64,000 nucleotides of DNA from Magicicada septendecula (Eukaryota; Arthropoda; Insecta; Hemiptera; Cicadidae). Position numbers and translations under genes: made by a program. The stretch covers positions 253,063,542 through 253,127,541 of the forward strand of contig CM068375.1 in assembly GCA_034769895.1 (NCBI GenBank), read 5' to 3'. Shown in pieces: positions 1-12,066 of the stretch. Each line of letters opens with the position of its first letter. Within the stretch, counting starts at the first letter, position 1. The notes under the pieces were generated by a model, which was given only the letters and a program-made list of their open reading frames with translations, was not told the origin of the DNA and ran no database searches.

Positions 1-554
1 ATCATCTCTCACATAAATATACATTAACATGTACACAAACAACATAACCACAATTCCATATAACCACATTACCAAATTGTTAAACAAATTTCAAACACGA
101 AAAAAACAACTAATTAACACAAACATGAACATATACTTCAATAGACAATGCCAAAAACATAAATTAACACCTAAATACATCAACATAAACACAAACAACA
201 AAAATATGACTGCACAAAAAACTATAAAACAAGCACAAAGGCTATGGATACAAAACGAAATTAATCAATTATACAGTAAGAAAAATAGCATAACACTAGA
301 CATATACAAACTACACTTAGAGCTAACAAGTTTATTACATCCAATCACTTGGAATAATAAATACAATAACATAGAAAATAAAATAAGATTTGAAAAAACA
401 AAAACACTTATACAATCAACAAAAAACTTAACACATTAAAAAACAAAACAAAAATCAAGAACAAAAAAACAAAAATAAACACACATTTTACCCTCGAACC
501 ATTAACCTTAGCAATACAGAATTTAACAAAAAAGAAACAGAATATTTAAACAAT

Positions 555-1827
555 ATGTCAAAAACTAACATAACCCAAAATGCAAACAAAAATCTAGAAA
601 ATTTAATAGTAGAAACAGAATTTGCCATTAACCTAATAAAAGACAATATACAAGAAGAAAAAAGAACAGAAGCAACACATATAATTAAAAAAATAATCAC
701 TAGCGAAATGAAAAACAAAGATAAACAAAAGAAAAACAATTAAAGAAATTAAAAATAAAGTAAAGAACAATAATTTAATAATAACTAAAGCAGACAAAAG
801 TCAAGCAACAGTAATCATCGATAAAGCAGACTACATCAAAAAAACCGAAGACTTCATCAACAATAATAAATGCGTACAACTAGATACAAACCCAACAGAA
901 AACTATCTTAAACAAACAATAAAACTAATAAAAACAACTAAAAACATTTTCAACAATAAAAACATAGACATATATATAAACAATAATCCAGAACCACCTA
1001 AAATGAATAGCCTAATAAAAATACACAAATTAAACAACCCAATACGACCATTAATCAATTTCAAAAAAGCTCCTACATATAACAAAAGCAAAAATAATAG
1101 CACAAAAACTAAAAAGTAACCATCTAACAAATAACCATCATAACAGAAAAATACATACGAATTAATAGACAAACTAAAAATAATAAATATAAATGAAAAT
1201 ACATTTTTCACATCATATAACGTAACAAACATGTACACTAATATCCCAGTAGAAGAAACAATTGACATAATAACAAACAAACTTAAAGAACAAAATGAAA
1301 ACAAACAATATATAACCGAAATAAAAAATAGTGTCCAACTAAAACTAAAACAAAATTACTTTGAATTTAATAGCAAAATTTATCAACAGAAAGAAGGTTT
1401 AGCAATGGGATCACCATTATCAAGCATAATAGCAGAAATATTCCTACAACACATAGACACCAAAATACAAAATATGATAAAAACACATGACCCAAATGGC
1501 ATATGGATAAGATATGCAGATGATGGACTATATGTATCCAATAACAAAAACACAAATGCAGAGAACATACTGAAACAAATCAATAACATACATCCCAAAA
1601 TACAATTCACAGAAGAAAAAGAAAAACATAACAAAATCAACTATTTAGACATAACCATCACAAGATATAACAAACACATACAATATGCAATATATAGAAA
1701 ACCAACTTCCACTAACATCATTATACCTAACCATTCTGATCACTCACCACAACATAAAATGGCAGCATTTTATTCGTTATTTAACAGAATGTACAAAATA
1801 CCCCTAAACAAACGAGAAACTGAATAA
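555..1827 (+). pseudogene. PLE reverse transcriptase, copy 1, inactive
   Basis: PLE reverse transcriptases prime DNA synthesis at the target site. The readable 3' part (from 1231) keeps the motif around TNIP, the GLAMGSPLSS motif B and the RYADDG motif C. Three lesions show that it is dead. The frame stops at 741-743 after an 8-base loss relative to copies 3-5. The frame is disrupted again at about 1080-1140. The motif A aspartate is changed to asparagine (SYNVTN, against SYDITN in copies 3-5). A stop at 1825-1827 then separates RT from endonuclease. Confidence 0.9.
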
Positions 1828-2562
1828 GAAAGAAATATAATATACCAAATTGGTTATGCAAATGGATACAATAAAAATACTATTATCAAAATAGAAAATA
1901 AAATCAAATACAAAATAAAAACTGAACAATTAAGAATTAATCAAACTGAACAACACATAAATAATAACAACAACAAAAAATGGGCCACATTCACATATAT
2001 AAATAATAAAATGACAAAACTATTTAAAAACACAGATATAAAAATAGCATACAAAACTAATAAAAATAAATTACGAAATCTAAATAGCTCACATAACAAA
2101 GATAATACAACAACCAACGGTATATAAAAAATTGAGTGCCAAGATTGCAATAAATGTTATATAGGACAAACAAAAAAACAGCTGAAAAAACGTTATTTTG
2201 AACACCTAAATGCATACAAAAAACCAGATATATATAAATCCAATTTAGCCACACATGCAATAAACACAGGACATGAATTCCCAGACATAACCAGTGTAAC
2301 ACTAATAAAACATATACCACACAAAGGCACCATAATGAACATTTGGGAAAATTTACAGATTTACAAACATAAAACACAAAACAAACTAATACCAGAACAA
2401 ATACAAATCAATACAAAACATGACACAATATTCAAAGCACTCAACATCGAAAATACACAAAATACAAAAACAGATACCACAGCCACACACAATAATGCAA
2501 CTTTAAAAGACCAAAGACCAACAAACTGCCTTAATAACATCCAGAAGCCAACACACAAATAA
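1828..2562 (+). pseudogene. PLE GIY-YIG endonuclease, copy 1, inactive
   Basis: This region continues the RT frame after its stop. The spaced cysteines ECQDCNKC and the YIGQT motif of PLE-type GIY-YIG nucleases are readable. The tyrosine codon of the GIY motif is a stop (TAA at 2125-2127; the functional form in copy 5 is TAC). A further TAA at 2560-2562 ends the C-terminal segment early. GIY-YIG nucleases nick target DNA to start PLE integration; this copy cannot make the intact domain. Confidence 0.88.
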
Positions 2563-2587
2563 TTCACCAGAAACAAGATGGCGAAGG

Positions 2588-2618
2588 CTGAAGATGAGAG
2601 TACAGGAACTCTCGAAAC
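2588..2618 (+). ncRNA. Hammerhead-like ribozyme motif, PLE copy 1
   Basis: CTGAAGA is followed by a 6-bp stem (GAGAGT / ACTCTC with loop ACAGGA) and then GAAAC. This is the order box CUGANGA, stem II, GAAA of a hammerhead core. Hammerhead motifs are an established feature of Penelope-like elements. There is one extra base between CTGAAGA and the stem, and stem I looks weak, so self-cleavage is uncertain. In copies 1 and 2 the bases after the core are CATTTT, which weakens the short stem III seen in copies 3-5 (CATGTT). Confidence 0.5.
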
Positions 2619-2981
2619 ATTTTCCACAAATAGAAAAATAACATCTTGAGGTAAATTTATATATAAATATTAAATGTATTATATACATCAAGAAACGGAC
2701 TGTAGCAGAAAGTGATTGAAATAATATAACCATACAAGGTAAATAAGCCTACAGTGAAAAAACGAAAAGTGAGGTTATAAAACAAATGCAAAAACAAAAG
2801 TGTATAGTGAAAAAAATAGTGAAGTGAATATCAAATTAAGTGAAATCAACTACCAAATAACGGATAACAAATCATCTCTCACATAAATATACATTAACAT
2901 GTACACAAACAACATAACCACAATTCCATATAACCACATTACCAAATTGTTAAACAAATTTCAAACACGAAAAAACAACTA

Positions 2982-3347
2982 ATGAACACAAACATGAACA
3001 TATACTTCAATAGACAATGCCAGAAACATAAATTAACACCTAAATACATCAACATAAACACAAACAACAAAAATATGACTGCACAAAAAACTATAAAACA
3101 AGCACAAAGGCTATGGATACAAAACGAAATTAATCAATTATACAGTAAGAAAAATAGCATAACACTAGACATATACAAACTACACTTAGAGTTAACAAGT
3201 TTATTACATCCAATCACTTGGAATAATAAATACAATAACATAGAAAATAAAATAAGATTTGAAAAAACAAAAAGACTTAGACAATCAACAAACAACTTAA
3301 CACATAAAACAACAAAACAAAAATCAAGAACAAAAAAACAAAAATAA
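2982..3347 (+). pseudogene. PLE N-terminal coding block, copy 2
   Basis: A 121-residue basic stretch rich in Asn, Lys and Thr precedes the RT. Equivalent blocks lie at 29-439, 5851-6216, 8830-9063 and 11717-11950. No known domain is recognised. The position fits the variable N-terminus of PLE proteins. In every copy a single-base frame offset in the A-rich stretch before the RT keeps this block out of frame, so either all copies share one inherited frameshift or the block is a separate product. The RT frame itself stays open for some distance upstream of its first Met. Confidence 0.6.
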
Positions 3348-3423
3348 ACACACATTTTACCCTCGAACCATTAACCTTAGCAATACAGAATTTAACAAAA
3401 AAGAAACAGAATATTTAAACAAT

Positions 3424-4696
3424 ATGTCAAAAACTAACATAACCCAAAATGCAAACAAAAATCTAGAAAATTTAATAGTAGAAACAGAATTTGCCATTAA
3501 CCTAATAAAAGACAATATACAAGAAGAAAAAAGAACAGAAGCAACACATATAATTAAAAAAATAATCACTAGCGAAATGAAAAACAAAGATAAACAAAAG
3601 AAAAACAATTAAAGAAATTAAAAATAAAGTAAAGAACAATAATTTAATAATAACTAAAGCAGACAAAAGTCAAGCAACAGTAATCATCGATAAAGCAGAC
3701 TACATCAAAAAAACCGAAGACTTCATCAACAATAATAAATGCGTACAACTAGATACAAACCCAACAGAAAACTATCTTAAACAAACAATAAAACTAATAA
3801 AAACAACTAAAAACATTTTCAACAATAAAAACATAGACATATATATAAACAATAATCCAGAACCACCTAAAATGAATAGCCTAATAAAAATACACAAATT
3901 AAACAACCCAATACGACCATTAATCAATTTCAAAAAAGCTCCTACATATAACAAAAGCAAAAATAATAGCACAAAAACTAAAAAGTAACCATCTAACAAA
4001 TAACCATCATAACAGAAAAATACATACGAATTAATAGACAAACTAAAAATAATAAATATAAATGAAAATACATTTTTCACATCATATAATGTAACAAACA
4101 TGTACACTAATATCCCAGTAGAAGAAACAATTGACATAATAACAAACAAACTTAAAGAACAAAATGAAAACAAACAATATATAACCGAAATAAAAAATAG
4201 TGTCCAACTAAAACTAAAACAAAATTACTTTGAATTTAATAGCAAAATTTATCAACAGAAAGAAGGTTTAGCAATGGGATCACCATTATCAAGCATAATA
4301 GCAGAAATATTCCTACAACACATAGACACCAAAATACAAAATATCATAAAAACACATGACCCAAATGGCATATGGATAAGATATGCAGATGATGGACTAT
4401 ATGTATCCAATAACAAAAACACAAATGCAGAGAACATACTGAAACAAATCAATAACATACATCCCAAAATACAATTCACAGAAGAAAAAGAAAAACATAA
4501 CAAAATCAACTATTTAGACATAACCATCACAAGATATAACAAACACATACAATATGCAATATATAGAAAACCAACTTCCACTAACATCATTATACCTAAC
4601 CATTCTGATCACTCACCACAACATAAAATGGCAGCATTTTATTCGTTATTTAACAGAATGTACAAAATACCCCTAAACAAACGAGAAACTGAATAA
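3424..4696 (+). pseudogene. PLE reverse transcriptase, copy 2, inactive
   Basis: Carries the same lesions as copy 1: an early stop at 3610-3612 after the 8-base loss, a broken middle, and Asp to Asn in motif A. The Asn codon is AAT here and AAC in copy 1. The block from 4100 to 4696 keeps motifs B and C. It differs from copy 1 by only a few substitutions, for example Met to Ile in the segment before the YADD motif. Confidence 0.9.
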
Positions 4697-5431
4697 GAAA
4701 GAAATATAATATACCAAATTGGTTATGCAAATGGATACAATAAAAATACTATTATCAAAATAGAAAATAAAATCAAATACAAAATAAAAACTGAACAATT
4801 AAGAATTAATCAAACTGAACAACACATAAATAATAACAACAACAAAAAATGGGCCACATTCACATATATAAATAATAAAATGACAAAACTATTTAAAAAC
4901 ACAGATATAAAAATAGCATACAAAACTAATAAAAATAAATTACGAAATCTAAATAGCTCACATAACAAAAATAATACAACAACCAACGGTATATAAAAAA
5001 TTGAGTGCCAAGATTGCAATAAATGTTATATAGGACAAACAAAAAAACAGCTGAAAAAACGTTATTTTGAACACCTAAATGCATACAAAAAACCAGATAT
5101 ATATAAATCCAATTTAGCCACACATGCAATAAACACAGGACATGAATTCCCAGACATAACCAGTGTAACACTAATAAAACATATACCACACAAAGGCACC
5201 ATAATGAACATTTGGGAAAATTTACAGATTTACAAACATAAAACACAAAACAAACTAATACCAGAACAAATACAAATCAATACAAAACATGACACAATAT
5301 TCAAAGCACTCAACATCGAAAATACACAAAATACAAAAACAGATACCACAGCCACACACAATAATGCAACTTTAAAAGACCAAAGACCAACAAACTGCCT
5401 TAATAACATCCAGAAGCCAACACACAAATAA
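4697..5431 (+). pseudogene. PLE GIY-YIG endonuclease, copy 2, inactive
   Basis: Same as copy 1: a stop replaces the Tyr of GIY (TAA at 4994-4996), while the CX2CX2C spacing, YIGQT and the later IWENLQI segment with the expected catalytic Glu remain readable. A TAA at 5429-5431 truncates the tail. Confidence 0.87.
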
Positions 5432-5456
5432 TTCACCAGAAACAAGATGGCGAAGG

Positions 5457-5487
5457 CTGAAGATGAGAGTACAGGAACTCTCGAAAC
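5457..5487 (+). ncRNA. Hammerhead-like ribozyme motif, PLE copy 2
   Basis: Identical core to copy 1: CTGAAGA, a 6-bp stem and GAAAC. The spacing from the copy 1 motif is exactly 2869 bases. Confidence 0.5.
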
Positions 5488-6292
5488 ATTTTCCACAAAT
5501 AGAAAAATAACATCTTGAGGTAAATTTATATATAAATATTAAATGTATTATATACATCAAGAAACGGACTGTAGCAGAAAGTGATTGAAATAATATAACC
5601 ATACAAGGTAAATAAGCCTACAGTGAAAAAACGAAAAGTGAGGTTATAAAACAAATGCAAAAACAAAAGTGTATAGTGAAAAAAATAGTGAAGTGAATAT
5701 CAAATTAAGTGAAATCAACTACCAAATAACGGATAACAAATCATCTCTCACATAAATATACATTAACATGTACACAAACAACATAACCACAATTCCATAT
5801 AACCACATTACCAAATTGTTAAACAAATTTCAAACACGAAAAAACAACTAATGAACACAAACATGAACATATACTTCAATAGACAATGCCAGAAACATAA
5901 ATTAACACCTAAATACATCAACATAAACACAAACAACAAAAATATGACTGCACAAAAAACTATAAAACAAGCACAAAGGCTATGGATACAAAACGAAATT
6001 AATCAATTATACAGTAAGAAAAATAGCATAACACTAGACATATACAAACTACACTTAGAGTTAACAAGTTTATTACATCCAATCACTTGGAATAATAAAT
6101 ACAATAACATAGAAAATAAAATAAGATTTGAAAAAACAAAAAGACTTAGACAATCAACAAACAACTTAACACATAAAACAACAAAACAAAAATCAAGAAC
6201 AAAAAAACAAAAATAAACACACATTTTACCCTCGAACCATTAACCTTAGCAATACAGAATTTAACAAAAAAGAAACAGAATATTTAAACAAT

Positions 6293-7573
6293 ATGTCAAA
6301 AACTAACATAACCCAAAATGCAAACAAAAATCTAGAAAATTTAATAGTAGAAACAGAATTTGCCATTAACCTAATAAAAGACAATATACAAGAAGAAAAA
6401 AGAACAGAAGCAACACATATAATTAAAAAAATAATCACTAGCGAAATGAAAAACAAAGATAAACAAAAGAAAAACAATAAAACAATAAAAGAAATTAAAA
6501 ATAAAGTAAAGAACAATAATTTAATAATAACTAAAGCAGACAAAAGTCAAGCAACAGTAATCATCGATAAAGCAGACTACAACAAAAAAACCGTAGACTT
6601 CATCAACAATAATAAATGCCTACAACTAGATAAAAACCCAACAGAAAACTATCTTAAACAAACAATAAAACTAATAAAAACAATTAAAAATATTTTCAAC
6701 AATAAAAACATAGACATATATATAAACAATAATCCAGAACCACCTAAAATGAATAGCCTAATATAAATAAACAAATTAAACAACCCATTACGACCATTAA
6801 TCAATTTCAAAAAAGCTCCTACATACAAAATAGCAAAAATAATAGCACAAAAACTAAAAAGTAACCATCTAACAAATAACCATCATAACATAAAAAATAC
6901 ATACGAATTAATAGACAAACTAAAAATAATAAATATAAATGAAAATACTTTTTTCACATCATATGACATAACAAACATGTACACTAATATCCCAGTAGAA
7001 GAAACAATTGACATAATAATAAACAAACTTAAAGAACAAAATGAAAACAAACAATATATAACCGAAATAAAAAATATTCTCCAACTAATACTAAAACAAA
7101 ATTACTTTGAATTTAATAGCAAAATTTATCAACAGAAAGAAGGTTTAGCAATGGGATCACCATTATCAAGCATAATAGCAGAAATATTCCTACAACACAT
7201 AGACACCAAAATACAAAATATCATAAAAACACATCACCCAAATGGCATATGGATAAGATATGCAGATGATGGACTATATGTATCAAATAACAAAAACACA
7301 AATGCAGAGAACATACTGAAACAAATCAATAACATACATCCCAAAATACAATTCACAGAAGAAAAAGAAAAACATAACAAAATCAACTATTTAGACATAA
7401 CCATCACAAGATATAACAAACACATACAATATGCAATATATAGAAAACCAACTTCCACTAACATCATTATACCTAACCATTCTGATCACCCACCACAACA
7501 TAAAATGGCAGCATTTTATTCATTATTTAACAGAATGTACAAAATACCACTAAACAAACAAGAAACTGAATAA
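6293..7573 (+). pseudogene. PLE reverse transcriptase, copy 3, one internal stop
   Basis: One continuous frame broken only by TAA at 6764-6766, in the segment that reads SLIKIN in copies 4 and 5, and closed by TAA at 7571-7573. It has the PLE N-terminal KADKSQATVI segment, motif A with Asp, GLAMGSPLSS and RYADDG. The catalytic aspartates are all present, so the internal stop is the only clear defect in this domain. Confidence 0.9.
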
Positions 7574-8404
7574 GAAAGAAATATAATATACCAAATTGGT
7601 TATGCAAATGGATACAATAAAAATACTATGATCAAAATAGAAAATAAAATCAAATACAAAATAAAAACTGAACTATTAAGAATTAATCAAACTGAACAAC
7701 ACATAAATAATAACAACAACAAAAAATGGGCCACATTCACATATATAAATAATAAAATGACAAAACTAACAAAACTATTTAAAAACACAGATATAAAAAT
7801 AGCACACAAAACTAATAAAAATAAATTACAAAATCTAAATAGCTCACATAACAAAGATAATACAACAACCAACGGTATATACAAAATGGAATGCCAAGAT
7901 TGCAATAAATGTTATATAGGACAAACAAAAAAACAGCTGAAATAACGTTATTTTGAACACCTAAATGCATACAAAAAACCAGATATATATAAATCCAATT
8001 TAGCCACACATGCAATAAACACAGGACATGAATTCCCAGACATAACCAATGTAACACTAATAAAACATATACCACACAAAGGCACCATAATGAACATTTG
8101 GGAAAATTTACAGATTTACAAACATAAAACACAAAACAAACTAATACCAGAACAAATACAAATCAATACAAAACATAACACAATATTCAAAGCACTCAAC
8201 ATCGAAAATACACAAAATACAAAAACAGATACCACAGCCACACACAATAATGCAACTTTAAAAGACCAAAGACCAACAAACTGCCTTAATAACATCCAGA
8301 AGCCAACACACAAATACTTCACCAGAAACAAGATGCCGAAGGCTGAAGATGAGAGTACAGGAACTCTCGAAACATGTTCCACAAATAGAAAAATAACATC
8401 TTGA
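7574..8404 (+). pseudogene. PLE GIY-YIG endonuclease, copy 3, broken
   Basis: Same frame as the RT of this copy. GIYK, the CX2CX2C spacing and YIGQT are intact, but a Lys codon just after them is TAA (7943-7945), shared with copy 4. Downstream the frame reopens and includes IWENLQI with the catalytic Glu, and runs to 8404. The domain is split in two by this nonsense codon. Confidence 0.87.
8343..8373 (+). ncRNA. Hammerhead-like ribozyme motif, PLE copy 3
   Basis: CTGAAGA, a GAGAGT/ACTCTC stem and GAAAC, followed by ATGTT, which allows a minimal two-pair stem III (AC with GT). The motif overlaps the end of the endonuclease reading frame. Confidence 0.5.
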
Positions 8405-9179
8405 ATTAAATTTATATATAAATATTAAATGTATTATATACATCAAGAAACGGACTGTAGCAGAAAGTGATTGAAATAATATAACCATACAAGGTAAATA
8501 AGCCTACAGTGAAAAAACGAAAAGTGAGGTTATAAAACAAATGCAAAAACAAAAGTGTATAGTGAAAAAAATAGTGAAGTTAATATCAAATTAAGTGAAA
8601 TCAACTACCAAATAACGGATAACAAATCATCTCTCACATAAACATACATTAACATGTACACAAACAACATAACCACAATTCCATATAACCACATTACCAA
8701 ATTGTTAAACAAATTTCAAACACGAAAAAAACAACTAATGAACACAAACATGAACATATACTTCAATAGACAATGCCAAAAACATAAATTAACACCTAAA
8801 TACATCAACATAAACACAACAACAAAAATATGACTGCACAAAAAACTATAAAACAAGCACAAAGGCTATGGATACAAAACGAAATTAATCAATTATACAG
8901 TAAGAAAAATATCATAACATTAGACATATACAAACTACACTTAGAGCTAACAAGTTTATTACATCCAATCACTTGGAATAATAAATACAATAACATAGAA
9001 AATAAAATAAGATTTGAAAAAAACAAAAAGACCTATACAATCACCAAAAACTTAACACATTAAAACAACAAAACAAAAATCAAGAACAAAAAAACAAAAA
9101 TAAACACACATTTTACCCTCGAACCATTAACCTTAGCAATACAGAATTTAACAAAACAGAAACAGAATATTTAAACAAT

Positions 9180-10460
9180 ATGTCAAAAACTAACATAACC
9201 CAAAATGCAAACAAAAATCTAGAAAATTTAATAGTAGAAACAGAATTTGCCATTAACCTAATAAAAGACAATATACAAGAAGAAAAAAGAACAGAAGCAA
9301 CACATATAATTAAAAAAATAATCACTAGCGAAATGAAAAACAAAGATAAACAAAAGAAAAACAATAAAACAATAAAAGAAATTAAAAATAAAGTAAAGAA
9401 CAATAATTTAATAATAACTAAAGCAGACAAAAGTCAAGCAACAGTAATCATCGATAAAGCAGACTACAACAAAAAAACCGTAGACTTCATCAACAATAAT
9501 AAATGCCTACAACTAGATAAAAACCCAACAGAAAACTATCTTAAACAAACAATAAAACTAATAAAAACAACTAAAAATATTTTCAACAATAAAAACATAG
9601 ACATATATATAAACAATAATCCAGAACCACCTAAAATGAATAGCCTAATAAAAATAAACAAATTAAACAACCCATTACGACCATTAATCAATTTCAAAAA
9701 AGCTCCTACATACAAAATAGCAAAAATAATAGCACAAAAACTAAAAAGTAACCATCTAACAAATAACCATCATAACATAAAAAATACATACGAATTAATA
9801 GACAAACTAAAAATAATAAATATAAATGAAAATACTTTTTTCACATCATATGACATAACAAACATGTACACTAATATCCCAGTAGAAGAAACAATTGACA
9901 TAATAATAAACAAACTTAAAGAACAAAATGAAAACAAACAATATATAACCGAAATAAAAAATATTCTCCAACTAATACTAAAACAAAATTACTTTGAATT
10001 TAATAGCAAAATTTATCAACAGAAAGAAGGTTTAGCAATGGGATCACCATTATCAAGCATAATAGCAGAAATATTCCTACAACACATAGACACCAAAATA
10101 CAAAATATCATAAAAACACATCACCCAAATGGCATATGGATAAGATATGCAGATGATGGACTATATGTATCAAATAACAAAAACACAAATGCAGAGAACA
10201 TACTGAAGCAAATCAATAACATACATCCCAAAATACAATTCACAGAAGAAAAAGAAAAACATAACAAAATCAACTATTTAGACATAACCATCACAAGATA
10301 TAACAAACACATACAATATGCAATATATAGAAAACCAACTTCCACTAACATCATTATACCTAACCATTCTGATCACCCACCACAACATAAAATGGCAGCA
10401 TTTTATTCGTTATTTAACAGAATGTACAAAATACCACTAAACAAACAAGAAACTGAATAA
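9180..10460 (+). pseudogene. PLE reverse transcriptase, copy 4, full domain readable
   Basis: A 426-residue uninterrupted RT domain. Landmarks: KADKSQATVI at about residues 81-90, RPLINFKKAPTYK at 167-179, the motif A Asp at about 225, GLAMGSPLSS at 284-293, and YADD at about 323-326. The PLE-typical NYLDITI and YRKPTSTN segments follow. The frame is open upstream of the Met through PRTINLSN, a conserved PLE segment, so the true protein starts further upstream. The TAA at 10458-10460 truncates it before the endonuclease. The RT itself looks catalytically complete. Confidence 0.92.
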
Positions 10461-11291
10461 GAAAGAAATATAATATACCAAATTGGTTATGCAAATGGAT
10501 ACAATAAAAATACTATGATCAAAATAGAAAATAAAATCAAATACAAAATAAAAACTGAACTATTAAGAATTAATCAAACTGAACAACACATAAATAATAA
10601 CAACAACAAAAAATGGGCCACATTCACATATATAAATAATAAAATGACAAAACTAACAAAACTATTTAAAAACACAGATATAAAAATAGCACACAAAACT
10701 AATAAAAATAAATTACAAAATCTAAATAGCTCACATAACAAAGATAATACAACAACCAACGGTATATACAAAATGGAATGCCAAGATTGCAATAAATGTT
10801 ATATAGGACAAACAAAAAAACAGCTGAAATAACGTTATTTTGAACACCTAAATGCATACAAAAAACCAGATATATATAAATCCAATTTAGCCACACATGC
10901 AATAAACACAGGACATGAATTCCCAGACATAACCAATGTAACACTAATAAAACATATACCACACAAAGGCACCATAATGAACATTTGGGAAAATTTACAA
11001 ATTTACAAACATAAAACACAAAACAAACTAATACCAGAACAAATACAAATCAATACAAAACATAACACAATATTCAAAGCACTCAACATCGAAAATACAC
11101 AAAATACAAAAACAGATACCACAGCCACACACAATAATGCAACTTTAAAAGACCAAAGACCAACAAACTGCCTTAATAACATCCAGAAGCCAACACACAA
11201 ATACTTCACCAGAAACAAGATGCCGAAGGCTGAAGATGAGAGTACAGGAACTCTCGAAACATGTTCCACAAATAGAAAAATAACATCTTGA
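10461..11291 (+). pseudogene. PLE GIY-YIG endonuclease, copy 4, broken
   Basis: Continues the RT frame with one internal nonsense codon at 10830-10832 directly after YIGQTKKQLK. GIYK, the cysteine cluster and the later Glu-containing IWENLQI segment are present on either side. The same stop occurs in copy 3, so these copies share a recent ancestor. Confidence 0.88.
11230..11260 (+). ncRNA. Hammerhead-like ribozyme motif, PLE copy 4
   Basis: Same core as copy 3, with CATGTT after the GAAA box. Confidence 0.5.
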
Positions 11292-12066
11292 GGTAAATTT
11301 ATATATAAATATTAAATGTATTATATACATCAAGAAACGGACTGTAGCAGAAAGTGATTGAAATAATATAACCATACAAGGTAAATAAGCCTACAGTGAA
11401 AAAACGAAAAGTGAGGTTATAAAACAAATGCAAAAACAAAAGTGTATAGTGAAAAAAATAGTGAAGTTAATATCAAATTAAGTGAAATCAACTACCAAAT
11501 AACGGATAACAAATCATCTCTCACATAAACATACATTAACATGTACACAAACAACATAACCACAATTCCATATAACCACATTACCAAATTGTTAAACAAA
11601 TTTCAAACACGAAAAAAACAACTAATGAACACAAACATGAACATATACTTCAATAGACAATGCCAAAAACATAAATTAACACCTAAATACATCAACATAA
11701 ACACAACAACAAAAATATGACTGCACAAAAAACTATAAAACAAGCACAAAGGCTATGGATACAAAACGAAATTAATCAATTATACAGTAAGAAAAATATC
11801 ATAACATTAGACATATACAAACTACACTTAGAGCTAACAAGTTTATTACATCCAATCACTTGGAATAATAAATACAATAACATAGAAAATAAAATAAGAT
11901 TTGAAAAAAACAAAAAGACCTATACAATCACCAAAAACTTAACACATTAAAACAACAAAACAAAAATCAAGAACAAAAAAACAAAAATAAACACACATTT
12001 TACCCTCGAACCATTAACCTTAGCAATACAGAATTTAACAAAACAGAAACAGAATATTTAAACAAT

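Larger units (their letters stand above)
1..2870 (+). mobile_element. PLE copy 1 (type A)
   Basis: Leftmost unit in the window. It shares with copy 2 an 8-base loss near 739 that ends the first RT frame early, a disrupted segment near 1080-1140, and a 9-base in-frame deletion near 2015. These shared lesions define type A. An N-terminal block at 29-439 encodes a basic, Asn/Lys-rich peptide with no domain I recognise. The unit ends with the hammerhead-like motif at 2588-2618 and the non-coding spacer leading into copy 2. Confidence 0.92.
2871..5739 (+). mobile_element. PLE copy 2 (type A)
   Basis: Almost identical to copy 1, including its disabling lesions, so the two arose by duplication of an already dead unit rather than by independent retrotransposition. 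The N-terminal block at 2982-3347 runs slightly longer than in copy 1. It ends in a stop inside an A-rich run, where a one-base shift would join it to the RT frame; that RT frame stays open upstream through a PRTINLSN segment. Confidence 0.92.
5740..8625 (+). mobile_element. PLE copy 3 (A/B recombinant)
   Basis: The first roughly 730 bases match copy 2 (same N-terminal block and variants). From about 6475 onward the unit carries the type B sequence of copies 4 and 5: the 8 bases missing from type A are present, and motif A is SYDITN. The switch is therefore in the window 6450-6490. This is the hinge of the A-A-A/B-B-B array. Confidence 0.9.
8626..11512 (+). mobile_element. PLE copy 4 (type B)
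   Basis: Type B unit, nearly identical to the right part of copy 3 and the left part of copy 5. From 9180 to 11291 a single frame is interrupted by only two nonsense codons (10458-10460 and 10830-10832). The N-terminal block at 8830-9063 lacks three bases found in type A just before it and ends in a stop ahead of the RT. Confidence 0.93.
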
